This document shows, in pieces, positions 1 through 7,071 of a DNA stretch of 10,127 bases. Source of the DNA: JAVBOJ01 sp031550755 (GTDB lineage Bacteria > Bacillota > Clostridia > Oscillospirales > UBA929); NCBI GenBank assembly GCA_031550755.1, contig JAVBOJ010000036.1, positions 1 through 10,127 on the forward strand, given 5' to 3'. The notes under the pieces are model-generated. The model ran no database searches and was not told the DNA's origin. It saw only the letters and a program-made list of their open reading frames with translations. Position 1 is the stretch's first letter, and each line of letters opens with the position of its first letter. Made by a program: the position numbers and the translations under genes.

Positions 1-2521
1 CATTAAAGCCGGTGTCCAACGTCACGTTGTTGGCTGTGGACGAGAGAGAATACGGCGTGTTGTCCTTGTAAACGACCGAGACGGTATACACCTTGCCTTG
101 TGCGCCGGTGTTATGTATGACGATGGGCAGCACGCGGGAATTGACGGTCTCGGTCTCGCTGGGAGCGATGCTACCGAAGCTCATGGACGAAAGGGTCTGG
201 TTCTCGATAATCTGGCCGCTCTTTTCACCGGGGATGAAGTCCTGCACGGTGATGTAGACATCTTTGTCGGTGACCATGGCGCGCCACGGATCCACGAAAC
301 CGGCACCGACTTCAAACACGCTGGCGGCGGGCTTCTCGGCCACGCCGGAGGTGATGAAGGTGGGATCGGCGGTGTTCATCAGGCGGGCCTTGATCTCGGC
401 GACCGAGGCGGTCGGGTAGGTTTGCCGCATGAGAACCGCGATACCGGTTATATGCGGAGCGGACATCGAGGTGCCGCCCATACGCGCGTAAGCGTTGGAG
501 TAATCGGTGGGGTTGTGGTCGGGGTTGACTATAAAGGCCGGCTGGGTGGACATGATGTTGACGCCCGGGGCGATGATGTCCGGCTTCAGGCCGATGGTCT
601 CGGTGACCGGGCCGACGGAGCTGAAATCAGCCGGGGTCGAGGGCTGCTGACGGACATTGACAACGCCCGGATCGATATACGCCTGCGCGCCGGCGGTCTG
701 CGCGGCGGCATAGGAAGCGGCGAGGATCGCGCCCACCTGATGGGTGGTGGTGAGGACGGGCATATGCTCCAGTTTTTCGCCGCCGATGGTGATGCCGGTG
801 ATATAGCCTTCCAGATCGTCACGGTTGATGATCATGATGGCGGCCGCGCCCAGACGCCTGGCCTGCACCGGGATGTCGGTAAAGGTCAGCGCGCCGCGCT
901 TGACGACGAGGATCTGACCGGCCAGGCTGTTGTTCTCAAGGGCTTGGAGCTGGGCAAGCTCGGTGGCTGTGTTGCCCGCGCCGAGAACCAGCTTGTACGG
1001 ATGGCCCTTGCCCTCGACATAGGTAAGGCCGGGGGCGACGATTTTGTTGTTTTCGAAGGTGTTTTTGACCATGTCGAAGCCGACAACCAGGAAGTGCACG
1101 CCGGCGGCGGTTTGGTCATTGTAAACCGATTTGGCTTCTTCGTAGAGATACTCGGGGCCGCCGCCGTAGTTGGCCGCCGCCACCGTGATGGGCAGATACG
1201 CGGTGCCCGGGGTGCCGAGGCTCAACTCCTGACGGGAGGTGGCACCGGACGGCATGGCGTTGTTGCCGGCGGAGACGCAGACGATGGTGCCGGCGATGCA
1301 GGCGTTGTTCAGCGCGAACACGTCCGCGCCGTAAGCGGTATCCTGATCGGCGCCCAGAGAGAGGTTAATGACCTGCATCCCGTCGATGACCGACTGGTTG
1401 ATGGCCTTGATGATGCCGGTGGACGGGCCGGAGCCGTAGGGGCCCAGCACTCTGTAGACATACAGATCCGCTTTCGGGGCAATGCCGAGGGTGTTGTAAA
1501 TGGAGCTGGTGTTTTTGCCCTGCGCGGCGACGGTGCCGCTGACGTGGGAACCATGGCTGGTGTAGTATTCGCTGCCGTTGTTGACTTCAACGACGGTAGC
1601 GCCGTACAGCGTGTTGGCGGCGACCCAGTCCAGATAGGTGGTTTCCATCGGGTCGTTGTCCTCGGAGGGCTGCACATAATACCGGATGCTGCTGCCGCTG
1701 GGATACGCCACGGCGCCGCCGATATAGTCACGGCCGCCTTTGTAGACGCCAGCGAAGTCGGGGTGATTGTAATCGATGCCGGTATCCAGCACGCCGACCT
1801 TCACGCCGGTGCCGTCAATGCCCATGGCATTGAGGTCTTCGGTTTTCAGGACCTGGCGGCTCTCATACATGCCGCCCATCGAAGCGGTGGCGTTGTTGGC
1901 GGAGACTTCGGTCTCGGCGGCGTACATCATATAGTCGGGAGAAACCGACAGGACGCCGGGCAGCGAGGCGATTTTTTCAATCAGGTTGGCTGGAAGGGTC
2001 AGGCCCACGCCGTTGAAAACATCGTGGAAATCGTAGCCGAACTCAATGTTTTTGTAACCGGCGGCGCTCATCTTGGCTTTGAAGAGCGACAGCGCGGCGG
2101 CGGCGACGCGGTCGGCGTCGATGCCCTTGACGCTGTGGAGCTTGTTATAGATCTCCAGCATCTTGGCGGGCAGCACGTCAAACTGGACGATGACGCGGGT
2201 CATCTCGGCGGAATCCAGATCCTCGAAGCCGAGGGCGCCCAGCGGGGTCTTCATGGATTCAGCGAGCTGCTCGACGTAATCGACCTCTTTGTCGCTCAGA
2301 TTCAGGTCGCTGCGCGCGGCCGTAATCTGCTGCTTGTCAATGGTCATATTTTTGGCATCGACAACTTGGTAATTGCTCAGGTCTTTTTCAACAAGACCGT
2401 TGTTGCCGTCGACCACCTTGATCCCCAGATCCAGCGCGCTGGCCGAAACAGGGATGACGGAGACGAGGCTAAAAACGAGGGCGATGCTGAGGAGCATGCT
2501 GAGAATTCTCTTCTTGTTCAC
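1..2521 (-). CDS. Secreted S8 (subtilisin-family) serine protease, 3' end outside window
   Basis: A large exported subtilisin-type endopeptidase; 840 codons are present and the reading frame is still open at the window edge. The start is a GTG at 2521-2519, 8 nt after a GGAAG ribosome site. It gives a clear signal peptide (MNKKR, then a hydrophobic stretch, then VSASA near residue 29). An I9-like propeptide spans about residues 107-200. The catalytic core follows: Asp246 in VLDTGID, His323 in SHGSHVSGT, oxyanion Asn420 in SAGNN and Ser685 in GTSMSAPH. A PA-like insert (about 534-600, with VVKRG and AAAIMIIN) lies between Asn420 and Ser685. This order resembles lactocepin/C5a-peptidase-type cell-envelope proteases. 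After about residue 720 a beta-rich, Fn3-like stretch begins and is cut off. Anchoring (SLH, LPXTG or none) cannot be seen. All catalytic residues are intact, so it is probably active outside the cell on proteins or peptides; the substrate is unknown. Confidence 0.95.
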   Translation of the reverse strand, partial: MNKKRILSMLLSIALVFSLVSVIPVSASALDLGIKVVDGNNGLVEKDLSNYQVVDAKNMTIDKQQITAARSDLNLSDKEVDYVEQLAESMKTPLGALGFEDLDSAEMTRVIVQFDVLPAKMLEIYNKLHSVKGIDADRVAAAALSLFKAKMSAAGYKNIEFGYDFHDVFNGVGLTLPANLIEKIASLPGVLSVSPDYMMYAAETEVSANNATASMGGMYESRQVLKTEDLNAMGIDGTGVKVGVLDTGIDYNHPDFAGVYKGGRDYIGGAVAYPSGSSIRYYVQPSEDNDPMETTYLDWVAANTLYGATVVEVNNGSEYYTSHGSHVSGTVAAQGKNTSSIYNTLGIAPKADLYVYRVLGPYGSGPSTGIIKAINQSVIDGMQVINLSLGADQDTAYGADVFALNNACIAGTIVCVSAGNNAMPSGATSRQELSLGTPGTAYLPITVAAANYGGGPEYLYEEAKSVYNDQTAAGVHFLVVGFDMVKNTFENNKIVAPGLTYVEGKGHPYKLVLGAGNTATELAQLQALENNSLAGQILVVKRGALTFTDIPVQARRLGAAAIMIINRDDLEGYITGITIGGEKLEHMPVLTTTHQVGAILAASYAAAQTAGAQAYIDPGVVNVRQQPSTPADFSSVGPVTETIGLKPDIIAPGVNIMSTQPAFIVNPDHNPTDYSNAYARMGGTSMSAPHITGIAVLMRQTYPTASVAEIKARLMNTADPTFITSGVAEKPAASVFEVGAGFVDPWRAMVTDKDVYITVQDFIPGEKSGQIIENQTLSSMSFGSIAPSETETVNSRVLPIVIHNTGAQGKVYTVSVVYKDNTPYSLSSTANNVTLDTGFN

Positions 2522-2827
2522 TGTGTGTTCTTCCTTTCCTTCTCTTTTCTTTTGTTTCTGCGCGTTCCTGATGTGGGCATGGCCTTCCCGATTGTCGTTC
2601 GTTGCGACACACCTCACTTTCGAACATGACTGGAGGTATTAAAAAACCACCGACTCACCGGCAAGAAACGCGAGCCGTGCCGATTGTATCGGTGGATTTT
2701 CCGGGCATATGTAACACCAACAGGTGAAGACGGGGAGCCTTAATGCAAAGATTATTATTTTTTGTTTCTTTTGCTATTTTTTGAACGAGTAATGAATTTT
2801 TATACAGCATATTGCCGGACAATCCTC
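2522..2827 (-). promoter_or_regulatory. Long 5' leader of the protease gene
   Basis: If the promoter at 2862-2834 drives the protease, transcription starts near 2827 and leaves about 305 nt of untranslated leader. The leader holds a small CACC/GGTG hairpin (2715-2726), a terminator-like hairpin with a T6 tract (2695-2641), and a purine-rich segment running into the ribosome site. I saw no second promoter between the hairpin and the GTG. I compared it by eye with common riboswitch core motifs (c-di-GMP I and II, c-di-AMP, FMN, cobalamin, TPP, T-box) and recognised none. It could be an attenuated leader, a short separate RNA ending at the hairpin, or simply a long UTR. Confidence 0.45.
2641..2695 (-). 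terminator. Terminator-like hairpin inside the protease leader
   Basis: Read on the minus strand, CCACCGA (2695-2689) pairs with TCGGTGG (2653-2647). An inner stem TCGGCA (2683-2678) pairs with TGCCGG (2663-2658) with one G-U, around a 14-nt loop. Six T residues (2646-2641) follow directly. The shape and the U-tract fit an intrinsic terminator pointing toward the protease, with no gene between the presumed promoter and this site. That suggests attenuation or a short RNA. On the plus strand the arm is followed only by ATTTT, so it is a poorer terminator in that direction. Confidence 0.55.
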
Positions 2828-2833
2828 ATCTAT

Positions 2834-2862
2834 AGAATAACGCTGCGGCGCCAATTTGTCAA
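2834..2862 (-). promoter_or_regulatory. Sigma-A-type promoter for the protease transcript
   Basis: On the minus strand, TTGACA (2862-2857, a consensus -35) and TATTCT (2839-2834, -10) are separated by exactly 17 bp. Predicted start of transcription is near 2827. It is the only strong promoter seen upstream of the protease. Its -35 overlaps the left end of a palindrome. Confidence 0.7.
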
Positions 2863-2912
2863 GCCTTTCCGCAAGAGGAAAACAATGTTTTGTTTTCCTC
2901 TCCGACGGCTTG
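2860..2912. repeat. Nested inverted repeat, candidate operator
   Basis: A perfect 11-bp inverted repeat, AGAGGAAAACA (2874-2884) and TGTTTTCCTCT (2891-2901), has a 6-bp spacer. It is flanked by a second pair, CAAGCC (2860-2865) and GGCTTG (2907-2912). The outer left arm overlaps the -35 box of the minus-strand promoter, and the right end lies about 43 bp upstream of the plus-strand -35. It sits between two divergent promoters, upstream of both predicted transcripts, so a protein-binding site is more likely than an RNA hairpin. The regulator is unknown. Confidence 0.55.
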
Positions 2913-2954
2913 TTTTATGTAATTTTATCCGCTCCGGAAACCTATCAATTGCGG

Positions 2955-2983
2955 TTGACGGGAGGACAAAGTTTCAGTATAAT
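2955..2983 (+). promoter_or_regulatory. Sigma-A-type promoter for the EAL-HDOD operon
   Basis: TTGACG (2955-2960) and a consensus TATAAT (2978-2983) are 17 bp apart. Transcription should begin near 2990, leaving a leader of about 70 nt before the ATG at 3059. The promoter lies inside an upstream open-frame extension of the next gene, which shows that the extension is not coding. Confidence 0.8.
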
Positions 2984-3058
2984 ATAGTGTACATTCGGCT
3001 CGATTCTGTCCGGTACATATTGTTTCGCGCCCGGACACTAAAACGGGAGAGGCTTTCT

Positions 3059-4294
3059 ATGAATGATTTTCTCGCGCGCCAGCCGATTTTTGACAAAAAC
3101 CTGAAGGTTTTTGCCTACGAATTGCTATACCGGCGCAATGCCGAGCACAATCAGGCCGGCGAAATTCTGGACGCCGATCAGGCCTCCTCCCGCACCATGG
3201 TGGCGGGGCTTCACAATATGGGCATTGAGCGCATCTCCGGCGGCAAGCGCGCCTTCGTCAACTTTACCGAGCGGCTGTTGCTGACCGGCATGGCCTCCCT
3301 GTTTTCCAACCAGCATCTCGTGGTAGAGATTTTGGAGAATGTACGGGCCACACCGGAGGTGATCCGCGCCTGCAAAAAACTCAAGGCCTCCGGCTATACC
3401 ATCGCGCTGGACGACTTCGAGTATCAGGCCGATATGCGCCCGCTCATCGAGCTGGCCGATATCGTCAAAATTGATTTTCTCAACAACACCATCCCGCAAA
3501 TCGAGCAGATTCTCGACTCCATCCGCCCCGCCAAGCCCATCCTGCTCTGCGAAAAGGTAGAGACCAAGGAGGTTTTTGACCAGGCCGTCGAGATGGGGTT
3601 CCTGCTCTTTCAGGGGTATTTTTTCAGCAAGCCCACCATCATGGCCGAAAAAAAGGTCGATCCGCTGGTCACCAATTATATGGAGCTTATCCGCGAGGTC
3701 AACCGCCGCGAGGCCGATTTCCCGCAAATGACCCAGATCATCCGCCGCGACGTGGGGCTTTCCTACCGGCTGCTGCGGCTGGTCAACTCTGCCTATTTCG
3801 GAATGCGGTATAAAATCAAGGATATCCAGCACGCGCTGGCCGTGCTGGGAATGCGCGAGGTGCGCAAGTGGGTCTCCCTGCTCAGCATGATCGGCATCGG
3901 ACGTGACAAGCCGGATGAGCTGGTACGCATGTCGGTCATCCGGGGGCATTTTTTGGAGACGCTGGTCGAGCGGCATCGCTCCGGCGACCCGGAGCAGCAC
4001 TTTATCATCGGCCTGTTTTCCCTCATTGACGTCATCCTCGACCAACCCATGGAGGAAGTGCTGGGGCAGCTTTCCCTCACCCCGGAGGTATCCCGGGCGC
4101 TGCTGGGAGAAGGTCCGGCACGCAGCCTGATCGCCGTGGTGGCCGCCTTTGAAAAGGGCGATTGGGAGTCCGTGTCCCAAATCTGCCGGGAGGCGGGTCT
4201 CCCGGAGGCCGAGCTGGCCGAGCTGTATCTGGAGTCCATCGCCTGGAGCAACAACTTCGGGCAGGAGGCCGGCATGGGAGATGAAACGGAATGA
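3059..4294 (+). CDS. EAL and HDOD domain signalling protein (YuxH-like)
   Basis: A 411-residue cytoplasmic protein with an N-terminal EAL-type domain (about 1-200) and a C-terminal HDOD domain (about 205-400, with LLRLVNSAYFG and AVLGMREVRKW). This is the layout and length of the YuxH family (COG3434). The ATG at 3059 follows GGGAGAGG; the open frame begins further upstream but contains the promoter. EAL landmarks are partly kept: Glu21 in YELLYR (ELL instead of EAL), Asn68, Glu90, Asp118-Asp119 and Lys137 in KID. Loop 6 (normally DDFGTGYSS) is replaced after DDF, so c-di-GMP hydrolysis is doubtful; the domain may bind ligand or protein instead. HDOD domains are HD-phosphohydrolase relatives without the HD metal pair. 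It is first in an operon, and its stop overlaps the next start (ATGA). The exact role is unknown. Confidence 0.9.
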   Translation: MNDFLARQPIFDKNLKVFAYELLYRRNAEHNQAGEILDADQASSRTMVAGLHNMGIERISGGKRAFVNFTERLLLTGMASLFSNQHLVVEILENVRATPEVIRACKKLKASGYTIALDDFEYQADMRPLIELADIVKIDFLNNTIPQIEQILDSIRPAKPILLCEKVETKEVFDQAVEMGFLLFQGYFFSKPTIMAEKKVDPLVTNYMELIREVNRREADFPQMTQIIRRDVGLSYRLLRLVNSAYFGMRYKIKDIQHALAVLGMREVRKWVSLLSMIGIGRDKPDELVRMSVIRGHFLETLVERHRSGDPEQHFIIGLFSLIDVILDQPMEEVLGQLSLTPEVSRALLGEGPARSLIAVVAAFEKGDWESVSQICREAGLPEAELAELYLESIAWSNNFGQEAGMGDETE

Positions 4295-5310
4295 TATTCC
4301 AAAACGCGCTTTTGCACAATATCGCCGCGCTGCTGCCCGCCCCGTCGGGCGAGGGCCTGCTGCTCTCCCGTCTGCCCGACGCGCTGCGTACGACGCTGAA
4401 CGAGCGCGCTCGGCGCATGGCGTTTTGCGGCTGCGGCGCGGAGATTCGCTTTGTTATCAACAGCGGCGCGGTGCGCGTGACGCTTTCGCGCGAACCCGAC
4501 GAATTTGTGGATACATACGGCCCGGTGGAGATTTACTACGGCCCGTTCGCGGCGTCGTATATGTACAGCCCGCGTCATATCGGGCCGGAGCCGCGCACCC
4601 TTGACATCGTCCTCCCTCCTTCGCTGGATGATCTGCGGGAGCTCGCCCGGCAGGAAAACGCCGCGTTTGACCCGCGTGTCGTGCGAGTGCTGTTGCCGTA
4701 CGACTACCCGTCGCGGCTGTATTCGATCGAGGGCGATATCCGCCCGCCGGAGCCGGCCATGCTGCCGCCCAAAACGCTGCTGTGCTACGGCTCGTCGATC
4801 ACCCACGGCGGCGGTGCGCTCGCAAACGCGGGCTCGTGGGCTTCGCTGACGGCGGAAGCGCTCGGCATGGAGCTTGTCAACCTGGGGCTGGCCGGCACCT
4901 GTCAACTGGAGCCGCAAATGGCCGATTATATTGCCGCGCAGGACTTTGACATGGCGGTGCTCGAGCTCGGCGTCAATGTTTTGCAGACCTTTACACCGGA
5001 AGAATTCGCGCGCCGCGCGCGGTATTTGATCTCCACGGTCGCGGCGGCGCACCCCGATACATGGATTTTTTGCGTCGATATTTTCCGTCTGGCTGGAGAT
5101 TTTGCCCGCAACGCACCGGTGGAGACCTTCCGCGAAATCATCCGGGAGATTGTGCGGGAGCTCAACCTGCCCCGGCTCGTCCGGCTGCGCGGCGACGCGC
5201 TGCTGACCGACCCGCTCGGGCTGGGCTCGGACTTGGTGCATCCCTCCGACAGGGGGATGCGCGAGATCGCCGACAATCTGGTAATGACGATGCGGGAACA
5301 TATACGGTAG
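4291..5310 (+). CDS. SGNH/GDSL-family hydrolase (esterase-like)
   Basis: A 339-residue hydrolase whose ATG overlaps the preceding stop, so translation is probably coupled. The C-terminal half has the SGNH blocks in order: CYGSSITHG with nucleophile Ser169 (GSS in place of GDS), Gly202 in GLAG, Asn229 in ELGVN, and DLVHP with Asp314 and His317. The catalytic set is therefore complete. Residues 1-155 form a separate, probably beta-rich N-terminal region, as in two-domain SGNH enzymes of the CE2 or GDSL_3 type. I see no signal peptide or membrane helix, so it is predicted cytoplasmic. Such enzymes remove acyl or acetyl esters from sugars or lipids; the substrate cannot be read from the sequence. 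It ends with TAG, which matters for judging the amber codon in the lysozyme downstream. Confidence 0.9.
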   Translation: MIFQNALLHNIAALLPAPSGEGLLLSRLPDALRTTLNERARRMAFCGCGAEIRFVINSGAVRVTLSREPDEFVDTYGPVEIYYGPFAASYMYSPRHIGPEPRTLDIVLPPSLDDLRELARQENAAFDPRVVRVLLPYDYPSRLYSIEGDIRPPEPAMLPPKTLLCYGSSITHGGGALANAGSWASLTAEALGMELVNLGLAGTCQLEPQMADYIAAQDFDMAVLELGVNVLQTFTPEEFARRARYLISTVAAAHPDTWIFCVDIFRLAGDFARNAPVETFREIIREIVRELNLPRLVRLRGDALLTDPLGLGSDLVHPSDRGMREIADNLVMTMREHIR

Positions 5311-5330
5311 GAGAAAAAGAGGTGACCCCT

Positions 5331-6017
5331 ATGCCCAAACGGGTGCTGGTTGTGGAGGACGATCCGAATATCGCCAAGCTTCTGCGGCTATATCTGGAAA
5401 AAGAAGACTTTCTTGTGGACGTTGCCGGCGACGGCGGCGCGGGGCTCAACAGTTTTCGTGAAAACGACCCCAATCTGGTGCTGCTGGACATCATGCTGCC
5501 GGTGATGGACGGCTGGTCGGTCTGCCGCGCCATCCGTTCCGACGGCAAAAAAACGCCCATCATCATGATTACCGCCAAGGGCGAGACGCTGGACAAGGTG
5601 CAGGGTTTGGAAATGGGCGCCGACGATTATATTGTCAAGCCCTTTGATATGAAGGAAATGCTGGCGCGCGTCCATGCCGTGCTGCGCCGTACCGAGGGCG
5701 ATGCCTCCAAGCTCCTGAGCTTTGACAAGCTGGAAATCAACATGGATTCCTATACCCTGACGGTGGCCGGCCGCCCGGTGGACACCCCGCCCAAAGAGCT
5801 GGAGCTCTTGTTCCATCTGGCCTCGTCGCCCAACCGGGTCTACACCCGCAACCAACTGCTTGACGAGGTCTGGGGATTTGACTATTTCGGCGATTCTCGC
5901 ACGGTGGACGTGCATGTCAAACGCCTGCGCGAAAAGCTGGAGGGCGTCAGCGAGGCCTGGTCGGTCAAGACGGTCTGGGGCGTCGGATATAAGTTTGAGA
6001 CCAAAAAAGCCGAGTAA
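5331..6017 (+). CDS. OmpR/PhoB-family response regulator
   Basis: A 228-residue two-component transcription regulator. The start is the ATG at 5331, 20 bp after the hydrolase stop and preceded by AGAGGTGA. The receiver domain (about 3-120) has the acidic pair Asp10-Asp11, phosphorylated Asp53 in LLDIMLP, switch Thr81 in MITAK and Lys103 in VKPF, so it should be phosphorylated normally. The winged-helix DNA-binding domain (about 130-226) carries PPKELELLFHLA, VWGFDYFGDSRTVDVHV and the C-terminal TVWGVGYKF hairpin. No histidine kinase lies beside it in this window, so it is an orphan here. As the third gene of the operon it may be controlled with the EAL-HDOD protein. Its targets are unknown; the palindromes in this window are possible but unproven sites. 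Confidence 0.96.
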   Translation: MPKRVLVVEDDPNIAKLLRLYLEKEDFLVDVAGDGGAGLNSFRENDPNLVLLDIMLPVMDGWSVCRAIRSDGKKTPIIMITAKGETLDKVQGLEMGADDYIVKPFDMKEMLARVHAVLRRTEGDASKLLSFDKLEINMDSYTLTVAGRPVDTPPKELELLFHLASSPNRVYTRNQLLDEVWGFDYFGDSRTVDVHVKRLREKLEGVSEAWSVKTVWGVGYKFETKKAE

Positions 6018-6027
6018 ATATACAGAG

Positions 6028-6054
6028 AAAAGGACGCCGGAAGGGCGTCCTTTT
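6028..6054 (+). terminator. Hairpin after the response regulator, probably a weak terminator
   Basis: A perfect 11-bp stem, AAAAGGACGCC (6028-6038) with GGCGTCCTTTT (6044-6054), around a GGAAG loop, begins 10 bp after the regulator stop. The only T residues are the four inside the stem, and a G-rich stretch follows, so termination is probably incomplete. No promoter fits in the 13 bp before the next start, so the downstream genes may depend on read-through. Confidence 0.65.
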
Positions 6055-6067
6055 GGGGGTGGGGTAT

Positions 6068-6340
6068 ATGAAAAAGTTTCGGGTCAACTACCCGCGCAAT
6101 CCGCGCCGGTTTCTCCGTATCCTCGCCGTGCTGCTTTGTATCGGATTTTGCGTACGGCTGGGCTGCGATTACTGGTTGGACTATTTGCGTCATCCGGAGT
6201 ATTCCGCGCCGTTTTGGGTATGGGCGCTGCTCCGAGGCGCTGATTTTTTGCTGCCGGCAGGGCTCTGCGCCGTTGCCGCCGCTGTCCTCAAGCGTAAAAA
6301 TCCTGCCGTGCCGGACGCCCCGGAGAACCCAGATCTATGA
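6068..6340 (+). CDS. Small two-helix membrane protein, unknown function
   Basis: A 90-residue hypothetical protein. The ATG at 6068 is preferred to an upstream TTG at 6053, which lies in the hairpin; a G-rich tract (6055-6064) could serve as ribosome site but is close to the ATG. The N-terminus is basic (MKKFRVNYPRNPRR). It is followed by two likely membrane helices, about residues 15-36 (LRILAVLLCIGFCVRL) and 48-74 (FWVWALLRGADFLLPAG), and a short charged, proline-rich tail. No family was recognised. It overlaps the lysozyme start by ATGA, so the two are probably translated together, which hints at an envelope role. Confidence 0.7.
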   Translation: MKKFRVNYPRNPRRFLRILAVLLCIGFCVRLGCDYWLDYLRHPEYSAPFWVWALLRGADFLLPAGLCAVAAAVLKRKNPAVPDAPENPDL

Positions 6341-7071
6341 AAAAACTCCTGATCCGCGGCGCGTTTTGCGCCGCGTCCCTCGCCGTGCTCCTCGGGCTCC
6401 TGCTCTACAACGGCACGATCTGGTTTCAAAATCCGTGGCCGGAGCGCTACCCGGTGCGCGGTGTGGACGTCTCGGCGCATCAGGGGGATATCGACTAGGA
6501 AACTCTTGCCGCGCAAGACATTGACTTTGCCTTTCTCAAGGCCACCGAGGGCAGCTCCTTTCGCGACAGCCACTTTGCCTTCAACTGGGAACAGGCGCGC
6601 GCCGCAGGGTTGCTCGTCGGCGCCTATCATTTTTTCAGCACCCAAAGCGCCGGGGCGTCGCAGGCGCAAAATTTCATCGAGACGGTGCCGGTCGCGGCCG
6701 GTGCGCTGCCGCCGGTGGTGGACATTGAAATCAACCCAAACGCCAAGGGTCTGCCGCCCGAAGCGGAAATTCTCGCCATTCTGGACGGGCTTTTGTCGGC
6801 GCTGGAGCGCCATTACGGACAAAAACCGATCCTGTACACCTTGGAGAGTACCTACGCCCATTACCTGCAAGGCCGGTTCGGGGACTATCCCGTCTGGATC
6901 CGCCGCATTATCCGTGCGCCTCGGCTGTCCGACGGCCGGGACTGGCTTTTTGGGCAGTACTCCAACCGGGGCCGGTTGGCCGGTTATGACGGAGCGGAAC
7001 GGTTTATCGACCTCAATGTCTTTCGCGGTACAAAACACGAAATTTTCGCATTGTGTGAGGTGTCCCCATGA
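6337..7071 (+). pseudogene. GH25 (lysozyme-type) muramidase interrupted by an amber codon
   Basis: Read through one TAG at 6496-6498 (codon 54), the frame gives a 244-position GH25 muramidase, a peptidoglycan-cleaving enzyme. It begins at 6337 with a signal-anchor-like segment (about 5-24). GH25 landmarks are Asp44 in GVDVSAHQG, Glu71 in KATEG, YHFF at 97-100, and Asp129 and Glu131 in VVDIEIN, with FGQYS and IDLNVF near the end. The stop falls after GDID, where family members usually have Trp, so one TGG-to-TAG change explains it. No other lesion is seen in the remaining 190 codons. Restart inside the gene (for example TTG at 6610) would lose Asp44 and Glu71. The C-terminal end overlaps the next gene by ATGA. 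It may be a recent nonsense mutation, a sequencing or assembly error, or a suppressed codon. Confidence 0.88.

Noticed and set aside
98..2629. An 843-codon open frame on the plus strand, antisense to the protease
   Set aside because: The minus strand encodes an unmistakable subtilisin with intact triad over the same bases. The plus frame reads as low-complexity Gly/Ala/Val/Asp/His typical of the complement of a GC-rich gene, and has no recognisable motif.
2522..2827. A known riboswitch class in the protease leader
   Set aside because: No conserved core of c-di-GMP, c-di-AMP, FMN, cobalamin, TPP, T-box or glycine elements was found by eye; only the attenuator-like shape remains.
2762..3058. 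N-terminal extension of the EAL-HDOD frame
   Set aside because: It contains a consensus promoter and palindrome, and the ATG at 3059 has a good ribosome site and begins at the usual family N-terminus.
3125..4180. A 351-codon minus-strand open frame within the EAL-HDOD gene
   Set aside because: Shadow of the conserved plus-strand gene; no domain recognised.
3793..5301. A 502-codon minus-strand open frame across two genes
   Set aside because: It spans the EAL-HDOD and SGNH genes, both with clear motifs on the plus strand; Arg- and Pro-rich shadow composition.
5061..5330. N-terminal extension of the response regulator frame
   Set aside because: It lies within the SGNH hydrolase coding sequence; the regulator starts at 5331 with MPKRVLVVEDD and its own ribosome site.
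6496..6498. General TAG recoding (for example pyrrolysine or glutamine)
   Set aside because: TAG ends the SGNH and znuB genes at normal lengths, and the site is normally Trp, so a nonsense mutation or error is simpler.
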